A DNA stretch of 64,000 nt, taken from the IMG/VR virus record IMGVR_UViG_3300042563_000635, positions 1-64,000 of that record; one strand, given 5' to 3'. The translations under genes were made by a program, and so were the position numbers. Of this stretch, positions 31,690 through 40,881 are shown piece by piece. The notes below the pieces were generated by a model. That model did not search any database, was not told the DNA's origin, and worked only from the letters and a program-made list of their open reading frames with translations. This DNA is from a virus. Position 1 is the stretch's first letter; each line of letters begins with the position of its first letter.

Positions 31690-33709
31690 TGTTTCTAATA
31701 AAGTTGTTTATGTCATCTGAATAATCTGGATACTTATTGATAACAACATGATTAACTAAGTCTTGCCACACTGTGGGAATCAATGATGATTGTGTAGCTA
31801 GTTTCAAAGCTATTTTCTTATTGTACACACACTTTTCAAATACACTATTATATAGTTCTTTTAACTGCCCCGGAGTTTTATCAGTGTAACGATTGATATT
31901 CTGTGCTATTAAGTCATACCTAATATCAATGTCAGGTTCACTATCAAACGTATAATCAAACAATTCATCGTATAATTTAAATCCTAATTCTTGTAATTGT
32001 TTATGGAAACCCATACAACCCGCTACTAAAAACGGCTTATTAAAGAACAACGGCATTGCTGTTTTTTCTGAAAGACCAAATAATATTTCACTAGTTTCTG
32101 GAACCAATTGCATGAAAGACATTGCATATTCTAATGGTAATCTTTCTTGACTTACAAATCTATCTAACTGGTCACGCAACATAATCTCTTGGTTCCAATA
32201 CTTAAATGGATAAGATTCAGTAGTCTCACGCCAGATTACTACACCCTTGTCAATTACATCATGTTTAGCTAACATATCCATCATTATAGCTCTATGAATC
32301 TTAGGTGCTTTATTCATGCTAATAAAAGGATATTTGATAGGAATATTTCTAGACACATGCACATCCTCTACATCTAAACATATACTATTATTCATTTGAT
32401 AGTTAGGACTTACTAAAAGTCTACTCAATGCCATTGTAAGCCAAAAGGTTGGCCAATAGTAAATTTTCACGTAATCAGATATAGATATTGTATTATGTTT
32501 ATTAATACCGGTTATAAGATGAAACTCAATGTTATAAAGTTTAGCAAACTCTACTAGCTCATTAAACAATGTTATAGATCCGGCGGCTTTATTGTACTCA
32601 AACTCTATTGCACTGTTGAATATTATCTTGGATATTCGTCCCCTGTCGTTTATAAAATTGTTGATTTTTTCTACTAGTTGACTGTCCCATATATCAAAAT
32701 GTATAATCTTATGACGGTTAACCATTAAATGACACATGTGAACATATCTACCATCTGTTGCATTTTGTTTTGTTACTAAGCCGTTGTTTATTGCGTATAT
32801 ACGGTCTTTGATAATCTCGGGAATAGTGTTAATGTCTTTGAATATACGCATATAATTATTATAATTGCGTTCAGCTTTGGCTTTAATTCTTTGATATAAC
32901 TCAGTAGTATTCTGTTCTGATATACGTTTAACGTTTACTGCAATAGCCTCAGCACGTTTAAGCATGTCGGGCTCACTGTCGAAACTGTAATCTATAATCT
33001 CATCATATAACTCAAAACCCATGTTTACTAACTTTTGATGAAAATACTGATCAGCCATTATGACAAACGGCTTTTTAAACAATATAGGTAAGCAAGTCTT
33101 CTCAGTAATAAAAGGCACTGTTGTAGTAGCCTCACCTATTACATGTAAAAATGATTGATGATATTCATCAGGAATCAAAAATGAATCTAGTTTAGTTTCA
33201 AAGTCGTCTGATATTAATCTGACCTCATCATTATAGTGTTTGAATTGATATAAGCTAGGATTTCTTGCAGGAAATCTATTCCAGGTTACAATACCTTTAT
33301 CTAGTAAACCCTGACCAGTTAACTCATCTACTAACATACAACGATGAATCCAATTCTTATTATTCAAACAAATATAAGGATATTTAAAATCGGTATATGT
33401 TCTATTGAAATCTAACTGATTGCTACATTGCACCGCCCAATGAATCCAGTATGTGTGCCAGTGGATTATTTCTATATTGTTAAAATATTTTGTTTGTTCA
33501 ACATAGTAATCGCTAATAAATGCACCAACTGTAACTATTAGTTTAATATTGTTATCATTCAATAGGTTAGCCATGTCAATGGTTAACTCACGTGAATGCC
33601 ATTCAGTTTCACATAGTAATATAATTATGTTTGGTTTCTCATTAGAAACAACGTTGATAAAATCATCTAGTGTGGGGTCGTCTAACTGACTTACATAAAC
33701 TGTTTTCAT
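31664..33709 (-). CDS. Two-module GT-B-like protein of the T/SEK(T) family, 681 aa
   Basis: Two full-length family units in one chain. Unit 1 (about 1-330): NIIILLCETEWHSRE, NKNWIHRC, FITEKTCLPILFKKPFVIMAD and GFELYDEIIDYSFDSEPD. Unit 2 (about 335-681): MNKAPKIHRA, LSEKTAMPLFFNKPFLVAG and GFKLYDELFDYTFDSEPD. The layout points to gene duplication and in-frame fusion, and the two halves could act as a built-in dimer or as two transferases. Overlaps the upstream radical SAM gene by 4 bp (ATGA). No transmembrane segment. Confidence 0.8.
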   Translation of the reverse strand: MKTVYVSQLDDPTLDDFINVVSNEKPNIIILLCETEWHSRELTIDMANLLNDNNIKLIVTVGAFISDYYVEQTKYFNNIEIIHWHTYWIHWAVQCSNQLDFNRTYTDFKYPYICLNNKNWIHRCMLVDELTGQGLLDKGIVTWNRFPARNPSLYQFKHYNDEVRLISDDFETKLDSFLIPDEYHQSFLHVIGEATTTVPFITEKTCLPILFKKPFVIMADQYFHQKLVNMGFELYDEIIDYSFDSEPDMLKRAEAIAVNVKRISEQNTTELYQRIKAKAERNYNNYMRIFKDINTIPEIIKDRIYAINNGLVTKQNATDGRYVHMCHLMVNRHKIIHFDIWDSQLVEKINNFINDRGRISKIIFNSAIEFEYNKAAGSITLFNELVEFAKLYNIEFHLITGINKHNTISISDYVKIYYWPTFWLTMALSRLLVSPNYQMNNSICLDVEDVHVSRNIPIKYPFISMNKAPKIHRAIMMDMLAKHDVIDKGVVIWRETTESYPFKYWNQEIMLRDQLDRFVSQERLPLEYAMSFMQLVPETSEILFGLSEKTAMPLFFNKPFLVAGCMGFHKQLQELGFKLYDELFDYTFDSEPDIDIRYDLIAQNINRYTDKTPGQLKELYNSVFEKCVYNKKIALKLATQSSLIPTVWQDLVNHVVINKYPDYSDDINNFIRNNEHRFKEI

Positions 33710-35634
33710 TTTCTAGTAACCCAAGCCTTACCAAAGTTTCTACGTCTTGCAAAGAATATCTGTTCACAAAATTTCTCTAATGTCATTGTCTTATCCTCAG
33801 GGAAATCAAACTCATAACTAGCAGGAGATTCTAATTCATTTTGATTCTGTAGATAGCCGAATATATCATACTTAAAGTCAATAACCTTAGGATATGTTCC
33901 GCATTGTGTATAGTCAACCAAATAATTACGTTGGATAAGCATTAACTCATCGTGTAAGTCTTTGGGTAATGGATACTCTTTTAGTAAGAAACTTTCAATA
34001 ATGTCAAAAATATGCTTATGTTTATTATCACTGTGTAACATGATAATAGTACTATGTATTAAGTTCCATCCGTGAATGTGCATACCCATTAATAATGGGT
34101 GATCTATCATTCCCTTCTCACCCCATAACCCATAATGTTTACCAATACGTTGAATCTCACTGTTAACCCATGGATCTTTTTCTATATATTGATAAAGTTT
34201 TTCATAGAAATCTCTATATTCAACACCGTGCAATTTAAACAATACACGACTGATATAGTTTGTCATGCCGTTAATGTGAAATGTGTTTTGATACCAACTG
34301 TGTAATTGCGCTTGAAGCATCTTGTCAAGTGGTAAGTCACGTGTGCTTACCACAATTTCAACACCTTCACGTAGATTCTTTTCGTTGTTAGAGCCTACTA
34401 AGTAATCGTAAACAACTTGACCTTGTAGCTTATACATCTTACGCTGAGTCAGATTCATTTCAGCGTTTTCTAATAGTTGTGCTTGATATACAGTGATACC
34501 AGTGTGATTGCCTGCTTTGTACAATCTATAGAAGTTTTCTTTCCAACTTGCTAATGTTTCACCCGGCAGTCCTAGAATCAACTCTGTGTACAACGGGATG
34601 TTAGCCTCTTCACACATAACAAACACTTCACCAATCTTGTTTGTATCTAAGTTGGTTCGTTTGATGATCTCTAATGTGTTCTCGTCCATTGTCTGCACAG
34701 ACAAGTTTAAGCCGATCTTGGCTCCACCTTCATAGATTAATTTCTTAACGATATCAACAACTTCTTTCTTTTGATTCTTCGCCCAGGCAATTGTATATGC
34801 ACGTGGCATGCCGTATTCTTTTTGTACAGCAATTAATTTATCAGCAATTAAACTATCACGCTCTGCAAAGATACCAAAATTCGCATCGGTAAAGCTAATA
34901 AAATCAAATTGATTCTGACCCATCCACTCTAATTCAGCAAATACTCTTTCTAATTCGAATATCTTTACTTTATTGTATGTCAAGCTACCCCAATCACAGA
35001 AGGTACATGCATAGGGGCATCCTCTGTTTGTTTCGATAGTTCCGTTCCAACGAATCTCAGGGTGCTTCTTCATTAGTTTATCGAATATACCCGTCAGATA
35101 AGGACTAGGAATCGTATCTAAGTCATCAATACGAACGGTATCACCTGTACTAACTGCTACCCCGTTGTCATTAACTAGCATACCTTTAATAGATTTATAG
35201 TCAGGGGTGTCTTTTAAATGTTCTTCTAATACTGCACGGAATGTTTTTTCACCCTCAAGCTTAACGCATATATCTAAGAAAGGGTATTGTTCAAAGATAT
35301 CTTCTTTTTCGATAGGGAATTCGGGGCCGCCACCAATAATGAATAAATTAGGATTAGCTAATTTTAATGCTTTCCCCAATTCTTTAGTATAACTACGATT
35401 CCAAATATATGTACTGAAGCCAATTACATCACTGTCTTTTAATATCTCTACTGCATCTTCTATGTCTTCGCGGCGCCAAATAAATTCCCCCAATTCATAG
35501 TTTTCATTAATTGTAGGGAACTGATTTACGTAGCTCCACAGGATTCCCGGACTATACGGCAAGTAATATGCGTTTAATTCCTTAGGACCCTGTTGAAAGT
35601 TAGGACTGACAAAGCTGATTATCTTTTTAGACAT
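33706..35634 (-). CDS. B12-binding-like radical SAM protein, 642 aa
   Basis: Residues 1-180 look like a B12-binding domain (SDVIGFSTYIWN, NLFIIGGGPEFP, VKLEGEKTF). The radical SAM cluster CPYACTFC is at 206-213, with FTDANFGIF and ELILGLPGET further on as in B12-type radical SAM methylases. The C-terminal 220 residues are helical and unassigned. It differs clearly from the 754-aa radical SAM protein at 24290-26554, so the two are not recent duplicates. Overlaps the downstream two-module gene by 4 bp and the upstream SGNH-like gene by 8 bp. The substrate is unknown. Confidence 0.88.
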   Translation of the reverse strand: MSKKIISFVSPNFQQGPKELNAYYLPYSPGILWSYVNQFPTINENYELGEFIWRREDIEDAVEILKDSDVIGFSTYIWNRSYTKELGKALKLANPNLFIIGGGPEFPIEKEDIFEQYPFLDICVKLEGEKTFRAVLEEHLKDTPDYKSIKGMLVNDNGVAVSTGDTVRIDDLDTIPSPYLTGIFDKLMKKHPEIRWNGTIETNRGCPYACTFCDWGSLTYNKVKIFELERVFAELEWMGQNQFDFISFTDANFGIFAERDSLIADKLIAVQKEYGMPRAYTIAWAKNQKKEVVDIVKKLIYEGGAKIGLNLSVQTMDENTLEIIKRTNLDTNKIGEVFVMCEEANIPLYTELILGLPGETLASWKENFYRLYKAGNHTGITVYQAQLLENAEMNLTQRKMYKLQGQVVYDYLVGSNNEKNLREGVEIVVSTRDLPLDKMLQAQLHSWYQNTFHINGMTNYISRVLFKLHGVEYRDFYEKLYQYIEKDPWVNSEIQRIGKHYGLWGEKGMIDHPLLMGMHIHGWNLIHSTIIMLHSDNKHKHIFDIIESFLLKEYPLPKDLHDELMLIQRNYLVDYTQCGTYPKVIDFKYDIFGYLQNQNELESPASYEFDFPEDKTMTLEKFCEQIFFARRRNFGKAWVTRK

Positions 35635-36502
35635 TTTTATTCTGTATGAAGGTGGCCAATTCTTTGGCTATAAACTTGTATCCTTCAACAGTTGGATGAA
35701 TACAGTTAGTCAAATATTTAGCTGGCCAGGCCCTCTTACTGTAAAACTCATAATGTCCGCCCCAGTCCTTAGGGTTCATAAGTCCGTCTAATTCTACAAA
35801 ACGCTGTACAAATGCACCGTATTTTGTTTGATTATGCAAATACGTAGACCAATCAAACTTGTTAAACACATTGCCGGCGTTTTCTAGTAGATATTTAGTG
35901 ACTGATCCACCCGGTGATTGATTGAATGAGTTAGCAACAACTACTTTAAAGCCATGCGCCTTAGCAAATGATTGCAAGTTCAATAAAGCCATTAATGCAT
36001 TATTTGCGGCAAATTGTTCACTCCATAGCATTTTACCGTATACCGCCCATAAAGGTTCTTCTGCGCCACCTTCACCTGCAATAGGCCATGCGCTACGCCA
36101 CTTGTAATGTACAAATTCACCGTTACTATACCCATCGTCTTGATTTTCATTTCGTTTGGGGTACTGATGAAAGAAGTCTAATCGTTCAAATCCACTAAGC
36201 ATAAGAATAATATATCCTTCACTATTGTCCCAATCAATGCGGTCGCAGAAATGTAATTGATTGACGGCGGCATTATTTCCTATACCACGGACTCCCAAGT
36301 TCATAGGGGTATACTCAGGGAAATGATTCACACACAGTTGATTGACCCAACTGTTTTCATGCTCATACTTACGTAAATGAAAGTCGGGAACACCCCTTAG
36401 TTGAACTTTTCCGTTGTATTGGTTCCATATTTCTTCAGGATAGCCGCCTTCGCCTTGCGTCCAACTGCATCCTAAACCTACAATGTATTTCTTTTTGCTC
36501 AT
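35627..36502 (-). CDS. SGNH/GDSL-like hydrolase, 291 aa
   Basis: Signs of the family are IVGLGCSWTQGEG at 7-19 with Ser13 as nucleophile, LGVRGIGNNAAVN near 90 (glycine and asparagine blocks), and CIHPTVEGYKFIAKEL near the end with the catalytic histidine. The Asp of the triad is often three residues before that His; here an asparagine lies in the area (LTNCIHP), so the catalytic set may be altered. It is a second, only distantly similar hydrolase beside the one at 30898-31689. Likely acts on acyl groups of a glycan (inference). Confidence 0.78.
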   Translation of the reverse strand: MSKKKYIVGLGCSWTQGEGGYPEEIWNQYNGKVQLRGVPDFHLRKYEHENSWVNQLCVNHFPEYTPMNLGVRGIGNNAAVNQLHFCDRIDWDNSEGYIILMLSGFERLDFFHQYPKRNENQDDGYSNGEFVHYKWRSAWPIAGEGGAEEPLWAVYGKMLWSEQFAANNALMALLNLQSFAKAHGFKVVVANSFNQSPGGSVTKYLLENAGNVFNKFDWSTYLHNQTKYGAFVQRFVELDGLMNPKDWGGHYEFYSKRAWPAKYLTNCIHPTVEGYKFIAKELATFIQNKNV

Positions 36503-36503
36503 G

Positions 36504-37583
36504 TTATATACCTAATCTTGGGCGTAAATGCCATTCTTTATTAGTGATGAAATGCAAATGACCCTTGTTATTATACACTTCTCCTAATAATTCATAATCA
36601 TTTTCTGTAGTTATGAATTTTAAACACTCTGGAATTAATTTATCTTTGTCTTGTAATGTTTTAAACATCTGCAAAGCCATGTTCCTATTGTGTTTTAATT
36701 TTGATTTAATTTGTTCATACATCTTAAACTTTGCACTTGGATCACTATTAAATAGTGCTTTTAATCTTAGCAAGTTGTCTATTATGCCCTGTATGCGTTC
36801 CTCGACAGTGAGCATACTGTCAAAGTTGTAGTCAAACAATTCGTCATACATTTCGATACCGTATTCTGAATACAACCACTTATGATAATTCATACTAGAT
36901 ATCACTAAGTAAGGCTTTAATGCGCCCCAGGGTTTAGCCGTTTTTTCAGTGGGCACAAAGAAATCATTTCTATAGTCAGTTTCTGCTACTATATCAATAA
37001 AGCCAGTGAAATAGCTTTTTGGTAGACGTCCAGCACTGAAAGTTTGATTAGAGTTTAATTGAAAATCAGGTTCGTCTGACAATACTGAACCATCATGATA
37101 CTTCCAATCGTACATAGGATTAGTGCGCAAGTCTGGATATCTGTATGTGACGATACCATCATTGATTAAGTCATTGTTTACTAGTAAATCTACAAACAAT
37201 TTACGTTCATACTTTGGATTGTTGTTATATGAAGTGAATAGCTTATTGCTTGTTTCAAACACGTTTACGTCACCGTAATCAATTATAGTGCCCTCAACAC
37301 ATGCTAAATTACCATATGCACTGCCTAACGTATTGACCCCGTGTATATAGGGTCTTATCTCTTTGTCGGGGCCGGCCCACAATACGTACATGTATTTCTT
37401 ATTTTCTATGAGCCAATTTTCGATTAGGTTGAACAAATTATCAAAAATTAGTTCTACATTAATTTCGCCCAATGATATTACGGTAATATAATCAGGATTT
37501 TTTAATTTTATATCCTTAATGATATCAGTATACCATTCAACTCCCGTCTCAGGGAATACTTGTAACACATATACGCGGGTCAT
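36504..37583 (-). CDS. GT-B-like protein of the T/SEK(T) family, 359 aa
   Basis: Begins MTRVYVLQVFPETGVEWY. The N-terminal half resembles the family layout (YVLWAGPD, NPKYERKLFVDLLVNNDLINDGIVTYRY). The module is FVPTEKTAKPWGALKPYLVIS with IEMYDELFDYNFD after it. The GALKP segment is a variant of the usual GKP. It sits between a GDP-mannose-epimerase-like gene and an SGNH-like gene, 2 bp from one and overlapping the other by 4 bp. Putative glycosyltransferase. Confidence 0.75.
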   Translation of the reverse strand: MTRVYVLQVFPETGVEWYTDIIKDIKLKNPDYITVISLGEINVELIFDNLFNLIENWLIENKKYMYVLWAGPDKEIRPYIHGVNTLGSAYGNLACVEGTIIDYGDVNVFETSNKLFTSYNNNPKYERKLFVDLLVNNDLINDGIVTYRYPDLRTNPMYDWKYHDGSVLSDEPDFQLNSNQTFSAGRLPKSYFTGFIDIVAETDYRNDFFVPTEKTAKPWGALKPYLVISSMNYHKWLYSEYGIEMYDELFDYNFDSMLTVEERIQGIIDNLLRLKALFNSDPSAKFKMYEQIKSKLKHNRNMALQMFKTLQDKDKLIPECLKFITTENDYELLGEVYNNKGHLHFITNKEWHLRPRLGI

Positions 37584-38560
37584 TTATCATCGGTTCCGCA
37601 TTCTATCTGTTCAACAATCCATTTATATGTTTTATGTATACCTACTTCTAACGATTCTGTAGGAGCCCAATTTAATTTTTCACGTATCAATGTGTTATCA
37701 CTAGTACGACCCATAACTCCCATTGGCCCGGGTATATTTTTAATATGAACTTTTTTACCAACAAGATCGGCTATTAGATAGACTAGATTGTTAATTGATA
37801 TCATTCGAGAGCTACCTAAGTTGACTGGCTCTGAAAAATCACTTTCCATCAAACGCTGTATGCCATCTAAACATTCATCAATGAATAAAAAGCTACGAGT
37901 TTGAGTGCCCGGACCCCATATCTCTATTGTTCCGCCAGGCTCGACAGTTGCTACTTTTCTGCAAAGAGCCGCAGGTGCTTTCTCTTTGCCATTATTCCAA
38001 GATCCGTAGGGACCAAATACATTGTGAAAACGTGCAATACGTACTTCTATGCCATAGTTCTTAGCATACGTCAAATACAATCGCTCACTGAATAACTTTT
38101 CCCAACCGTACTCACTGTCAGGGTTTGCAGGGTATGCGCTTGATTCTGACAACACTGGGTTGTCAGGGTCTAGTTGATTGTGCTCTGGGTACATACATGC
38201 GCTTGAACTATAGAATATTTTAGCGTTTTTATTCTTTCTACGAACATTATCTAATATGTTTAAATTAATCATTACACTGTTATGCATGATATCAGCATCG
38301 TGTTCGCCGGTAAAGATGTAGCCGGCGCCGCCCATGTCGGCAGCTAATTGATATATTTCATCGTAACTAATTGTATGAAATAAGCTCTCTACATTCTGTT
38401 GATCTCTTAAATCTACCACATAGAATTCATCAGCCTGCGACTTACTGTATAAGGGTTCTTTTAAGTCCACACCTACTACGTAGTGACCAGCTTTCTTTAA
38501 TCTCTCTACTAAGTGAGAGCCTATAAATCCACCCGCTCCACATACTAAAATCTTTTTCAT
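37580..38560 (-). CDS. NAD-dependent epimerase, GDP-mannose 3,5-epimerase-like
   Basis: 326 residues of the extended short-chain dehydrogenase type. GAGGFIG at 8-14 binds NAD; SSSACMYPE near 118 and YGWEK at 151-155 give the catalytic Ser/Cys, Tyr and Lys; LAADMGGAGYIFTG near 72 and FHNVFGPYGSWNNGKEKAP near 178 closely match GDP-D-mannose 3,5-epimerase, which makes GDP-L-galactose/gulose. Related enzymes make other sugars, so substrate is not certain. It indicates that the phage builds its own nucleotide sugar for the nearby transferases. Overlaps its downstream neighbour by 4 bp. Confidence 0.9.
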   Translation of the reverse strand: MKKILVCGAGGFIGSHLVERLKKAGHYVVGVDLKEPLYSKSQADEFYVVDLRDQQNVESLFHTISYDEIYQLAADMGGAGYIFTGEHDADIMHNSVMINLNILDNVRRKNKNAKIFYSSSACMYPEHNQLDPDNPVLSESSAYPANPDSEYGWEKLFSERLYLTYAKNYGIEVRIARFHNVFGPYGSWNNGKEKAPAALCRKVATVEPGGTIEIWGPGTQTRSFLFIDECLDGIQRLMESDFSEPVNLGSSRMISINNLVYLIADLVGKKVHIKNIPGPMGVMGRTSDNTLIREKLNWAPTESLEVGIHKTYKWIVEQIECGTDDK

Positions 38561-38561
38561 A

Positions 38562-39902
38562 TTAATCCTTAGGTTCTTCTCTTAAGCGTTTAGAGGCTTC
38601 TACACGTATCTTATCTGCTACCGTTTTAGAAGTGTTAGTAGTCAATATCTTAAAGTTATGATCTACTATAGGCTTTACCTTACGCTTAAAGTCTAGTATT
38701 TGCTCTGGTGTCCAGCTAGCAATTTCTTTACAAACTTTCACAATCTCAAACAGTCTACGCTTAGGATCTTCGATTTCGTCATATGATTCATCCCAGAAGT
38801 CATCAAACGTTTGAAATCCAAACTCACGTAATGTACGCAATGCACCTGCAGTTCCTACCATAATGAATGGATGTTTTTCTTTTGCAGGCTTCCATGTCTT
38901 TTCTGTAGCAGTTAGTTCAGTCCAATCAAAATTTGTTTCAGTTATGATACTAACTAAGCTGTTCTGATAAAAAGGTCTAGCGGCTGCATCAAAGTCACCG
39001 CACATTCTTTGTATCTCTGTCTCTCCGTCAATTACTAACGGTAACTTAGCCATGAAGTTTTCAACATCTTTGTTACCTATTTGTAGCATAGGGTTTGAAT
39101 ATAAGTCAACTGTAGTCTTAAAATGAACACTGTTCATCTCAGGGTCAGTCAAGTTCATGCTATAATAGCTACGGTCAACGATGCCGGCTTTGTCTAATGC
39201 TAGTGCAAGATGTGTACGGTGAGGTCTAAATCTACGATTCCAGCATAAGAATACTTTTTCAGGCACAGTGTCAGTGTCGTACACTGGTTCCGGAGTGTTC
39301 TGTAACTGTAATGATAATGCATGTTGTGATATAGGGAAAGGTATCATTATCATACGATGCATTGGATCATCGGGGATTCCATTTCGATCACACCAGTTGT
39401 TGTATAATTGTTCTGCGTTCATACAACCAGTAATGTATATGACCTTGCCCATTGGAATTCTATTGTAATGTCCGAAGTAGGCATGCATTGCACGTAATTG
39501 TCCATCTTGTACCCATGCTTCGGGTGCATAGTCAATTAAGAAGAAGCCATTACGATCTCTGACTTGATGTGTTATGTGATTAGGAGTATGACTGAACTCT
39601 AACAAACCACCACCATTCAAGAAATAGTTCTGAAACTGTATACGCCAAGCTAATGTATATGGGTATATAAACGGATCATGTTCTTCTAAGCCAAATGTAG
39701 AAGATAACGGGTGATTACCGTTGTGCATAAACACTCGCCAATATATATCATCTGCCCAAAAGAAATTACTACCATGTGCGTCGGTGCTTTCACCCACACT
39801 AGCGTAACTCATAATGTTAGGCAACTCTGTGTTCACCATTGGACCTCTTGGTCCAATCCAGCTGTAAACAATTTTTAACGGATCATTTTCATTTAACTGC
39901 AT
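38562..39902 (-). CDS. GT-B-like protein of the T/SEK(T) family, 446 aa
   Basis: The longest single-module member. The N-terminal 250 residues include FLCWNRRFRPHRTHLALAL near 217, comparable with the NRPxxHR segment of other members. The module is LTATEKTWKPAKEKHPFIMVG near 345 followed by GFQTFDDFWDESYDEIEDPKRR. This DESYD subtype is shared with the oxygenase fusion and the dehydrogenase fusion, so these three form one branch. It overlaps the radical SAM gene upstream by 14 bp. Probable glycosyltransferase, donor unknown. Confidence 0.76.
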   Translation of the reverse strand: MQLNENDPLKIVYSWIGPRGPMVNTELPNIMSYASVGESTDAHGSNFFWADDIYWRVFMHNGNHPLSSTFGLEEHDPFIYPYTLAWRIQFQNYFLNGGGLLEFSHTPNHITHQVRDRNGFFLIDYAPEAWVQDGQLRAMHAYFGHYNRIPMGKVIYITGCMNAEQLYNNWCDRNGIPDDPMHRMIMIPFPISQHALSLQLQNTPEPVYDTDTVPEKVFLCWNRRFRPHRTHLALALDKAGIVDRSYYSMNLTDPEMNSVHFKTTVDLYSNPMLQIGNKDVENFMAKLPLVIDGETEIQRMCGDFDAAARPFYQNSLVSIITETNFDWTELTATEKTWKPAKEKHPFIMVGTAGALRTLREFGFQTFDDFWDESYDEIEDPKRRLFEIVKVCKEIASWTPEQILDFKRKVKPIVDHNFKILTTNTSKTVADKIRVEASKRLREEPKD

Positions 39903-40881
39903 TTTTTTCTAACCATTCGCCATCAAATTTAGGAATAATAATATCTGTTCCGCAATGACAGTGTTCTTTCTCACATATGATTTGTTTTGGGCCTACACGA
40001 TTAATATCATCTAATATATGACCCACGTAACCACCCATGCCGCAACTTGCTAGGCTCATCTCGCCTACGGGATTGATAAAGATACAATCACCCACGTTGC
40101 AACTCCAACCGTTAAAGAAGTTGTTTCCTGCTACAATAACTTCGTTGCTGTTACACACTTCAGTAGAATTATCTTCATACTTGTTATAACTAACTGTCAA
40201 CGTAGTGCGTTTCATCGGCTTACGTTTAGTTTGTTGAATCTCCGTTGTATGCTCACGTAACCATGCTTCTTTAGCAGGATCTTTGTAGTGCCAAGGGCCT
40301 GTGTTTACTGACATTTCATCAAACAACGGTGTCCACTCTAAGAAGTAATTAGGCATTACTGTCTTAAGATAGTTTCCATAGTCAACTACTTCCCAGAATC
40401 TTTCTTCGTGCATTAACATCTTAGTAGAAAGGTAGTTGACCTTGTCACATAAGAACATAGAGTTTTCTTCATATCGCTGTTTGTCTGCGAATTCAATGTG
40501 AAAGCTACCCACTACATCGTCAAATAGATGATAGTGTTTCTTCCACCACTCTAGTGGACGACTCAAGTTAGTGTTAACTGCAAGAGTAGCACGAGGTAAC
40601 TTTTCGTAAATCCATTCACAGATAGGAATAAAGTTCTTCCAAGCTGTAGGTTCTCCACCGCTGAAGAAGAACTTAAAGTTCTTATACCCTGCTGACTTGT
40701 AGCGATTGATAATCGTTTCTAAGTTATTTAGGTATATGTCTAAGTTACCTTCGTTACGGTCAGTGCCTCCCCAGTTGCCAGGGTTACAATAACTGCACTT
40801 ATAGTTGCAGAAATTGTTTACTTGCCATGTTATTGCGAGATAGGGCTGGGGAGCCTCAATCGCTATTAGCTTCTTGCCCAA
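39889..40881 (-). CDS. Radical SAM protein, 330 aa
   Basis: CNYKCSYC at 25-32 binds the [4Fe-4S] cluster; FFSGGEPTAW near 72 is the GGE motif for SAM. The last 80 residues have seven or more cysteines (GWSCNVGDC, ASCGMGG, CEKEHCHCG), a SPASM-like auxiliary cluster region. SPASM enzymes often modify peptides or sugars. It is one of four consecutive radical SAM genes and overlaps both its neighbours by 14 to 16 bp, so all are made together. Confidence 0.87.
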   Translation of the reverse strand: MGKKLIAIEAPQPYLAITWQVNNFCNYKCSYCNPGNWGGTDRNEGNLDIYLNNLETIINRYKSAGYKNFKFFFSGGEPTAWKNFIPICEWIYEKLPRATLAVNTNLSRPLEWWKKHYHLFDDVVGSFHIEFADKQRYEENSMFLCDKVNYLSTKMLMHEERFWEVVDYGNYLKTVMPNYFLEWTPLFDEMSVNTGPWHYKDPAKEAWLREHTTEIQQTKRKPMKRTTLTVSYNKYEDNSTEVCNSNEVIVAGNNFFNGWSCNVGDCIFINPVGEMSLASCGMGGYVGHILDDINRVGPKQIICEKEHCHCGTDIIIPKFDGEWLEKNAVK

